Shown: positions 58,811 through 64,000 of the stretch, piece by piece
Position numbering within the stretch: position 1 is the stretch's first letter
How the letters are laid out: each line of letters opens with the position of its first letter
Source: AP-15 sp963747735
GTDB lineage: Bacteria; Pseudomonadota; Alphaproteobacteria; ATCC43930; CGMCC-115725
Direction of reading: 5' to 3'
Length of the DNA stretch: 64,000 nt
Assembly: GCA_963747735.1 (NCBI GenBank)
Contig: CAVVGE010000019.1
Coordinates: 558,001 to 622,000 of the forward strand
Notes under the pieces: generated by a model
Database searches by the model: none
The model's input: only the letters and a program-made list of their open reading frames with translations
Told to the model about the DNA's origin: nothing
Program-made: the position numbers and the translations under genes

Positions 58811-59194
58811 ATGCGCGGCGGTCCACAGATGCGTAACCAAGCCCGAAAACTGCGCCGGAATCTGACCGACGCGGAGCAGATCCCATGGCGAGAGCTGCGC
58901 CGCAAAAACCTCGGCTGGCGCTTTCGCCGCCAATTCCCAATCCCGCCTTACATTGCCGATTTTGCCTGCATCGAAGCGCGGCTGATTGTTGAGGCGGATG
59001 GCGGCCAGCACGCGCTGCCGAGCGATCATGAAAAACGCGATCGCAAGCTGTTGCAGCAAGGCTGGCGCGTTCTCCGCTTCTGGAACAATGAAATCTTTAC
59101 AAACCGAGAAGGCGTGTTGCGAACCATCGCCGATATTCTCGCACTGCCAACGCGAGCAAAACCCTCTCCCGCCGTTAGGAAAGGGATAGGGACG
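58811..59194 (+). CDS. DUF559 (Vsr-like) endonuclease domain, in frame with hyuA and without its own stop
   Basis: The frame from ATG 58811 (or 58829) reads RNQARKLRRNLTDAEQIPWRELRRKNLGWRFRRQFPIPPYIADFACIEARLIVEADGGQHALPSDHEKRDRKLLQQGWRVLRFWNNEIFTNREGVL, a nearly complete DUF559 protein of the Vsr-like PD-(D/E)xK nuclease clan, about 110 residues. Typical members end shortly after RFWNNE...L. Here no stop occurs and the frame runs through about 20 more codons into HyuA. It sits between hyuB and hyuA, bracketed on both sides by copies of the same palindromic repeat. A DUF559 protein fused to hydantoinase A would be unusual; HyuA can also start on its own. Such genes are thought to be mobile or repeat-linked, which is inference. 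Confidence 0.7.
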
Positions 59195-59195
59195 G
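59162..59195 (+). repeat. Degenerate direct copy of the palindromic repeat at the 3' end of the DUF559 cassette
   Basis: CCCTCTCCCGC, five bases, GGAAAGGGATAGGG follows the DUF559 coding part and aligns without gaps to the second left copy (58755-58788), 22 of 34 positions identical, same orientation. It ends at the hyuA start codon. Confidence 0.7.
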
Positions 59196-61282
59196 TGTAC
59201 CGCATCGGCATCGATGTCGGCGGCACCTTTACCGATCTCGTCGCGGTCGACGATACGGGGCGCACGACGCTCGCCAAGGCGCCGTCGACCCCCGAAGACC
59301 CTTCGGTCGGTGTGCTCGACGGCTTGCAGCTTTTGGCCGAAGCGCTGCATCTCGATACCGCCGCGCTGCTGCGCGCGACCGAGCGCATCGTGCACGGCAC
59401 CACGGTCGCGACCAACGCGCTGATCGAGCGTGCCGGCGCCAGGGTCGGGCTCCTGACGACAGAAGGCCATCGCGACGTCATCGAGATGCGCGAGGGGCTC
59501 AAGGACGACCGCTACAATTTGCGCGTGCCGCCACCCGCGCAGCTGGTGGCACGGCGATTGCGGCTTGGGGTGCGCGAGCGGCTGCGCGCCGACGGCCGGG
59601 TCGAGACCCCGCTCGACATGGCCTCGCTGGAAGCCGCGCTCGCGGTGTTGCGGCGGGAGCGGGTCGAGGCGGTCGCGGTGTGCTATCTGCATGCTTGGCG
59701 CGACCCGGCGCACGAGCGCGCCACCCGCGATGCGATCGTCCGCGCGCTTCCCCACACCTATATCTCGCTGTCCTCCGACGTCTTGCCGCAAATCAAGGAG
59801 TTCGAGCGGGTCTCGACGACGGTCGTCAACGCCTATGTCGGGCCGGCCCTGGCACGCTATCTCGAGCGGCTCGAAACCCGGTTGAGCGCGGCCGGCTATG
59901 CCGGGCCGGTGCTGGTGATCCAGTCGCATGGCGGTGTGACGCCGATCGCCGAAGCGGCTCGGCTCGCGGCGGGCTCGGTGCTGTCCGGGCCGGCCGGCGG
60001 TGTGGCCGGGAGCGTGCACGCCGCGCGCCTCGCCAATGCGAGCGACCTGATCCCGTTTGATATGGGCGGCACCAGCACCGATATTTCGCTGATCGTCGGC
60101 GGCCGGCCGAGCCTCGCGACCGGGCGGCGCGTCGCCGGCCAGACGGTCGCGCTGAACAGCCTCGACATCGCCAGCATCGGGGCCGGCGGCGGCTCGATCG
60201 CCCAGGTCGGCGCCGGCGGCATCCTGCATGTCGGGCCGAACAGCGCCGGCGCCGCTCCGGGCCCGGCCTGCTACGGTCGAGGCGGCACCGCCGCAACCGT
60301 CACCGACGCCAATCTCGTTCTCGGCTACCTCGACCCGGCGAGCTTTCTCGGCGGGCGGCGGGCCCTCGACCGCGCCGCGGCCGAAGCCGCGATCGACCCG
60401 ATCGCCGCTGTGCTCGGCATCGACCGGCTGGCGGCGGCGCAGGGCATCCATCGTGTCGTCAACACCAGCATGGCCGAGGGGGTGCGGCTCGTCTCGGTCC
60501 GCCGCGGCATCGATCCGCGCCGCTTTGCCCTCTTTGCCTTTGGCGGCGCCTCCGGGCTGCATGCGACCGCGATTGCCCGTCAGCTCGGCCTCGCACGGGT
60601 CCTCGTGCCGCGCGTCGCAGCGGTCTTGTCGGCCTGGGGCATGCTCGCCACCGATCTGCGTTTCGAGGTCGCGCGCACCCATATCGGCGACGCGCATGCG
60701 CTCGACGGTGAGACGGTCAAGCGTCTCTTCGACGAGATGGAGGCGGAGGGGCTGGCGCGGCTGCGCGCCTCAGACGGACCGGGGCCCGCGGCAGGGTTTG
60801 ACGGGCCGGTGCGGACCATGCGCTCGGTCGAAATGCGCTATGGCGAGCAAGTGTTCGAGGTCGCGGTCCCGCTCGACGATGTCGATTGGGCGCTCCCCGA
60901 CCCGCTGCCGCAACTCGTCGAGCGGTTCCATCGCCGGCACGAAGAGCTCTACACCTACTCCTTGCGCGACCAGGAAACCGTGCTGGTCAACGCCCGCACC
61001 GCCGTTATCGGCATGCTTTCGGCGCTGCCGCACGAGCCCGTGCTCGGCGAAGCCGGTCCGGCGGCACCACGCGGCGAGCGCCGGATCTGGCTCGACGGCT
61101 GGGTCACGGCGCCGGTCTGGGATTTTGATACGCTCGCCCCGGCACAGATTATTGCCGGGCCGGCGATCGTCGAATCGGCAATGACGACGGTGCTGATCCG
61201 GCCCGGCGACCGCGCCGCCGTGACCTCGCTCGGTTGGCTCGACATCGCCGTCGCGACGCACTCCGAACCGCCCGCGAGCTGA
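59195..61282 (+). CDS. hyuA: Hydantoinase A/oxoprolinase family protein
   Basis: From GTG 59195 this is a 695-residue protein of normal length for HyuA. YRIGIDVGGTFTDLVAVDDTGR is the N-terminal ATP-binding motif, TERIVHGTTVATNALIERAGARVGLLTTEGHRDVIEMREG follows, then DMGGTSTDISLIVGGRP, and GGASGLHATAIARQLG is the family block near the C-terminus. It is an ASKHA-type ATPase half that activates the ring carbonyl for the HyuB partner. The SD (GATAGGGACG) belongs to the repeat-derived sequence. The upstream frame is also open (DUF559), so both a fused and a separate product are possible. Confidence 0.88.
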   Translation: MYRIGIDVGGTFTDLVAVDDTGRTTLAKAPSTPEDPSVGVLDGLQLLAEALHLDTAALLRATERIVHGTTVATNALIERAGARVGLLTTEGHRDVIEMREGLKDDRYNLRVPPPAQLVARRLRLGVRERLRADGRVETPLDMASLEAALAVLRRERVEAVAVCYLHAWRDPAHERATRDAIVRALPHTYISLSSDVLPQIKEFERVSTTVVNAYVGPALARYLERLETRLSAAGYAGPVLVIQSHGGVTPIAEAARLAAGSVLSGPAGGVAGSVHAARLANASDLIPFDMGGTSTDISLIVGGRPSLATGRRVAGQTVALNSLDIASIGAGGGSIAQVGAGGILHVGPNSAGAAPGPACYGRGGTAATVTDANLVLGYLDPASFLGGRRALDRAAAEAAIDPIAAVLGIDRLAAAQGIHRVVNTSMAEGVRLVSVRRGIDPRRFALFAFGGASGLHATAIARQLGLARVLVPRVAAVLSAWGMLATDLRFEVARTHIGDAHALDGETVKRLFDEMEAEGLARLRASDGPGPAAGFDGPVRTMRSVEMRYGEQVFEVAVPLDDVDWALPDPLPQLVERFHRRHEELYTYSLRDQETVLVNARTAVIGMLSALPHEPVLGEAGPAAPRGERRIWLDGWVTAPVWDFDTLAPAQIIAGPAIVESAMTTVLIRPGDRAAVTSLGWLDIAVATHSEPPAS

Positions 61283-61684
61283 TTATGGCGGGGGAAGCGA
61301 GCGGGGCCGGCGATCCTCGCCGAGCGCGACATAGGTGAAGATCGCCTGTGTCACTTTGCGCACTTCGCCCACAGCGAGGTTGCGCCGCCATGCCTCGATG
61401 CGCACCGTGATCGAGCTGCGCCCGGTCTTGACGATTTCCCCATAGCAGCTGACCTCGTCGCCGACATAGACCGGCTCGTGGAACACCATCCCGTCGACCG
61501 CGACCGTGGCGCAGCGGCCGCGGGCGCGCCGCACCGCGAGATTGCCGCCGGCCAGGTCCATCTGCGCCAACAGCCAGCCGCCGAAAATATCGCCGTTCGG
61601 GTTGGCGTCCGCGGGCATCGCCATGACCCGAACCAAGGGTTGCGCAGCAGGCGAGAAGGGTGGTGCGGGCGTCGCCGAATCCAT
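61283..61684 (-). CDS. Acyl-CoA thioesterase, hot-dog fold (YciA-like)
   Basis: A 133-residue protein: LVRVMAMPADANPNGDIFGGWLLAQMDLAGGNLAVRRARGRCATVAVDGMVFHEPVYVGDEVSCYGEIVKTGRSSITVRIEAWRRN. The NPNGDIFGGWLLAQMD motif with the catalytic Asp is the YciA/BACH hot-dog signature. It hydrolyses short to medium acyl-CoA. ATG 61684 has GGAGAAGGAG. It is convergent with hyuA, stop to stop. Confidence 0.88.
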   Translation of the reverse strand: MDSATPAPPFSPAAQPLVRVMAMPADANPNGDIFGGWLLAQMDLAGGNLAVRRARGRCATVAVDGMVFHEPVYVGDEVSCYGEIVKTGRSSITVRIEAWRRNLAVGEVRKVTQAIFTYVALGEDRRPRSLPPP

Positions 61685-61829
61685 GCTCCTTCTCCGGCTG
61701 CCGATGTCAAAAAAGCGACGCTGCGGGCCCGACCGGGTGCAGGTCGCCGTGGGGAGGATGACAATCGGAATGTCGTATCCATATAGCACGTTGTCGCGAG
61801 GCTGAGGCCCCGATCGAGTGGAGGTAGTG

Positions 61830-62372
61830 ATGTGCGTCCGTGCCGTGACCAGCTGGTTCAGGCGAACCGCCATAGCTGCGGCCGTAATGTCGGCGGCGGG
61901 GTTGGGGCTGATGGCCGCACCGGTGCAGCCTGCGATGGCCCAAGGCGCGGGCTATTCGTACCAGCAGCCGGCGGCGCAGAGCTATAATTACAACTACAAC
62001 TCCCAGCAGCCCTACCAGCAACAGCAGCAGGCCTACCAGTATCAACAGCCCTATCAGTATCAACAACCCTATCAATATTCCTATCCTTATAGCTACTATT
62101 ATCCGAATTACTACTATCCGTATTACTCTCCATACTACGCCTCCTATCCGTATTGGGGCTACCCGAATTGGGGTTGGGGCGGTGGTTGGGGCGGCTGGGG
62201 CGCTTGGCCGGTCGGCTTCTCCTTCGGTTTTGGCCATTGCTGGAATTGCGGCTTCCATGGCGGGTTTCATGGCGGCTTCCACGGCGGCGGCTTCCACGGC
62301 GGCGGCTTCCACGGCGGCGGCTTCCACGGCGGCGGGGGTGGCTTTCATGGCGGCGGCGGGGGCCATCGCTGA
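61830..62372 (+). CDS. Secreted Tyr/Gln-rich and His-Gly-rich low-complexity protein
   Basis: A 180-residue protein: a signal peptide (IAAAVMSAAGLGLMAAPVQPAMA), then a stretch of about 75 residues composed almost only of Tyr, Gln, Pro, Asn and Ser (QQPYQYQQPYQYSYPYSYY), a Trp/Gly segment (WGYPNWGWGGGWGG), and a C-terminal tail of FHGG/FHGGG repeats. His-Gly repeats can bind metals and the Tyr/Gln part is prion-like or adhesive in composition; both roles are guesses. ATG 61830 follows GGAGGT. No family was recognised. Confidence 0.7.
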   Translation: MCVRAVTSWFRRTAIAAAVMSAAGLGLMAAPVQPAMAQGAGYSYQQPAAQSYNYNYNSQQPYQQQQQAYQYQQPYQYQQPYQYSYPYSYYYPNYYYPYYSPYYASYPYWGYPNWGWGGGWGGWGAWPVGFSFGFGHCWNCGFHGGFHGGFHGGGFHGGGFHGGGFHGGGGGFHGGGGGHR

Positions 62373-62396
62373 CCGCAAGATCACCGGCGCCGCCAT

Positions 62397-63380
62397 ATGC
62401 TCGAGTGGGCGGCGCTGGCCGCGCGGCTCGATGACGTCGTAACCGAGGCGACGATCGCCGAGCTGCCGAGACACTATCGCGGCAAGGTTCGGGACAATTA
62501 CGACCTCGCCGACGGCCGGCGGATCATCATCGCCACCGACCGGCTCAGCGCCTTCGACCGGAACATCACCGCGGTCCCGTTCAAAGGACAGGTGCTGACG
62601 CAGACCGCCCGCTATTGGTTCGACACGACCGGCGACATCTGTCCGAACCACGTTATCGAATACCCCGACCCGAATGTGCTGGTTTGCCGCCGGCTCGACA
62701 TCATGCCGGTCGAGATCGTCGTGCGCGACTATCTGGCCGGGACGACGGCAACCTCGATCTGGCCGATGTACCGAGACGGGCTGCGCCGGATCTATGGCAT
62801 CATGTTTCCGGACGGGTTGCGCCAGAACCAGCAATTGCCGACGACGATCGTTACGCCAACTACCAAGGCCGGCGATGGCGAGCATGACGAGCCGCTGACC
62901 GCCGCCGACGTCGTCGCGCGCGGCCTGTTGACCCCGGCGCAATGGGACGAGGTCCACGCTCTCGCCTTGACGCTATTCGCGCGCGGGCGGGAGATCGCCC
63001 GCGAGCGCGGGCTGATCCTGGTCGATACCAAATACGAGTTCGGCTTGGATCCCGCCGGGGATATTGTGCTTGCCGACGAGATCCATACTCCCGACAGCAG
63101 CCGCTACTGGCTCGCCGACAGCTATGAAGAGCAGCTTGCCGCTGGCGAGCTGCCGGAAACCCTCGACAAGGATTTCGTGCGGCGCTGGGTCACGGCACGC
63201 TGCGATCCTTACCGCGACCCGATCCCACCGATCCCGCGCGAAATCATCCTCGAGGCTGCCCGCCGTTATATCGAGGCGTTCGAAACCGTGACCGGCCAGG
63301 AATTCGTCTTGCCGCCGCCCGATCCGCCGGTAATGGCGCGCATTCGCGCAAACCTCGTCCCCTATTTCGCCGCGGGCTGA
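62397..63380 (+). CDS. purC: SAICAR synthase (PurC)
   Basis: A 327-residue phosphoribosylaminoimidazolesuccinocarboxamide synthase. RHYRGKVRDNYDLADGRRIIIATDRLSAFDRNI is the ATP-binding N-terminus; DIMPVEIVVRDYLAGTTATSIWPMYRDG and LVDTKYEFGLDPAGDIVLADEIHTPDSSRYWLADSY are signature regions. It catalyses step 8 of purine synthesis. The ATG at 62397 has only a weak SD. No other pur gene is adjacent. Confidence 0.93.
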   Translation: MLEWAALAARLDDVVTEATIAELPRHYRGKVRDNYDLADGRRIIIATDRLSAFDRNITAVPFKGQVLTQTARYWFDTTGDICPNHVIEYPDPNVLVCRRLDIMPVEIVVRDYLAGTTATSIWPMYRDGLRRIYGIMFPDGLRQNQQLPTTIVTPTTKAGDGEHDEPLTAADVVARGLLTPAQWDEVHALALTLFARGREIARERGLILVDTKYEFGLDPAGDIVLADEIHTPDSSRYWLADSYEEQLAAGELPETLDKDFVRRWVTARCDPYRDPIPPIPREIILEAARRYIEAFETVTGQEFVLPPPDPPVMARIRANLVPYFAAG

Positions 63381-63409
63381 CCGATCCCGTTTCGCCGCTG
63401 GAGATTTCG

Positions 63410-64000
63410 ATGGCCGACTACGACTGGACCGGCGGCGATCTGCCGACTTTTGTCACCCATCTCGAATGCGGCCTGACCGGGGAGCATTATTCCGCCGACA
63501 CGTTGCAGACATTGTCGCGGGCCGGTCGGCCGCTCCTGGTGCGCTACGATCTCGACGGCGTGCGCAAAGCGCTCGCGCGCGATGGGCTTGCCGGCCGGCC
63601 GCAGACATTGTGGCGCTATCGCGAGCTGTTGCCGGTGCGCCGGGCGCAGGATGTTGTGGCGCTCGGCGAGGTCGTGACCCCGCTGGTGCCGCTGCCACGG
63701 CTGGCGGCGCGCGGCGAAGTGCTGGTCAAGGATGAGGGCAGGCTGCCGACCGGCTCTTTCAAGGCGCGCGGGCTGGCCTTGGCCGTGTCGATGGCCAAGG
63801 AGCTGGGCATCGACACGATGGCGATGCCGACCAATGGCAATGCCGGGGCGGCGATGGCCGCCTACTGCGCGCGCGCCGGGATCAAGGCCTATGTCTTTTG
63901 CCCCGACGACACCCCGGCCGTGAATGTGCGCGAGATCGCGATGCAGGGTGCTCAGGTGTTTCTGGTCGACGGGCTGATCGACGATTGCGGCCGGCTCGTC
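63410..64000 (+). CDS. thrC: Threonine synthase, N-terminal part cut by window end
   Basis: The open frame from ATG 63410 (SD GGAG) to the window edge gives 197 residues. THLECGLTGEHYSADTLQTLSRAGRPLLVRYDLDGV, then PLVPLPRLAARGEVLVKDEGRLPTGSFKARGLALAVSMAKELG, contain the PLP-binding lysine (SFKARG); PTNGNAGAAMAAYCARAGIKAYVFCPDDTP is the phosphate-binding loop. The family converts O-phosphohomoserine to threonine; serine/threonine dehydratase-like relatives share parts of this. The gene continues beyond the window. Confidence 0.85.
   Translation, partial: MADYDWTGGDLPTFVTHLECGLTGEHYSADTLQTLSRAGRPLLVRYDLDGVRKALARDGLAGRPQTLWRYRELLPVRRAQDVVALGEVVTPLVPLPRLAARGEVLVKDEGRLPTGSFKARGLALAVSMAKELGIDTMAMPTNGNAGAAMAAYCARAGIKAYVFCPDDTPAVNVREIAMQGAQVFLVDGLIDDCGRLV

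Noticed and set aside
58793..60697. Minus-strand open frame of 634 codons
   Set aside because: Antisense shadow of DUF559 and hyuA; no motif and no start signal.
61478..61805. Plus-strand frames opposite the thioesterase
   Set aside because: Shadows of a gene with a clear hot-dog motif and strong SD.

Overview
The window looks like a chromosome segment from a high-GC (high-60s % by eye) alphaproteobacterium, probably Rhodospirillales-like. The clues are a SAM-II riboswitch in front of a metZ-type gene, a NadQ/NrtR-like Nudix regulator beside nadA-nadC, DUF3618 and BrkB-type envelope genes, a PEP-CTERM protein, several flavin/luciferase-like oxidoreductases and a P-II gene. No rRNA, tRNA or CRISPR array was recognised, and no complete insertion sequence.

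Layout. 0-2.3 kb: an acyl-CoA-dehydrogenase-fold enzyme and a diiron ferritin-like protein. 2.3-7 kb: sulfur and siroheme metabolism, with promoter, SAM-II riboswitch, terminator, a frameshifted metZ, a sulfite/nitrite reductase hemoprotein, the CysG N-terminal domain, and a 6PGDH-like oxidoreductase. 7-12.2 kb: two luciferase-like monooxygenases around the 5-oxoprolinase genes pxpC-pxpB and divergent pxpA. 12.2-20.3 kb: secreted protein, GNAT, adenylate cyclase/TolB/TPR protein, a heparinase II/III gene broken by an amber codon, polysaccharide deacetylase, GYD and PAS proteins, and a two-gene chromate transporter. 20.5-23.8 kb: two glycosyltransferase-like genes separated by a tandem duplication. 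23.8-27 kb: one unbroken frame joining a cyclic-nucleotide-regulated K+ channel to an FtsH protease. 27-32.1 kb: glnB, an aminotransferase, a secreted LprI/PG-binding/retropepsin protein and a GMC oxidoreductase. 32.1-41.7 kb is an accessory zone: a GreA/B-like tail, a large secreted beta-helix protein, an IS3 scrap, a periplasmic-binding-fold protein, RidA, secreted and PEP-CTERM proteins, and a radical-SAM-fold protein without its cluster cysteines. 41.8-51.7 kb: hydrolase, DUF2189, nadQ-nadA-nadC with two operators, BrkB/DUF3618, lactonase, M81 peptidase with an overlapping DUF433/DUF5615 pair. 52.2-64 kb: recN-ligA-tonB-hyuB-hyuA on one strand, with a DUF559 endonuclease bracketed by palindromic repeats wedged between hyuB and hyuA, then thioesterase, a Tyr/Gln/His-Gly-rich secreted protein, purC and the start of threonine synthase.

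Functional themes are sulfate assimilation and methionine synthesis, NAD synthesis under a local repressor, 5-oxoproline/hydantoin-type amide hydrolysis (pxpABC and hyuBA), and cell-surface polysaccharide work. Several genes carry point lesions or in-frame joins (metZ, heparinase, channel-FtsH, DUF559-HyuA). These could be recent decay, real fusions or assembly errors, and each is flagged separately.
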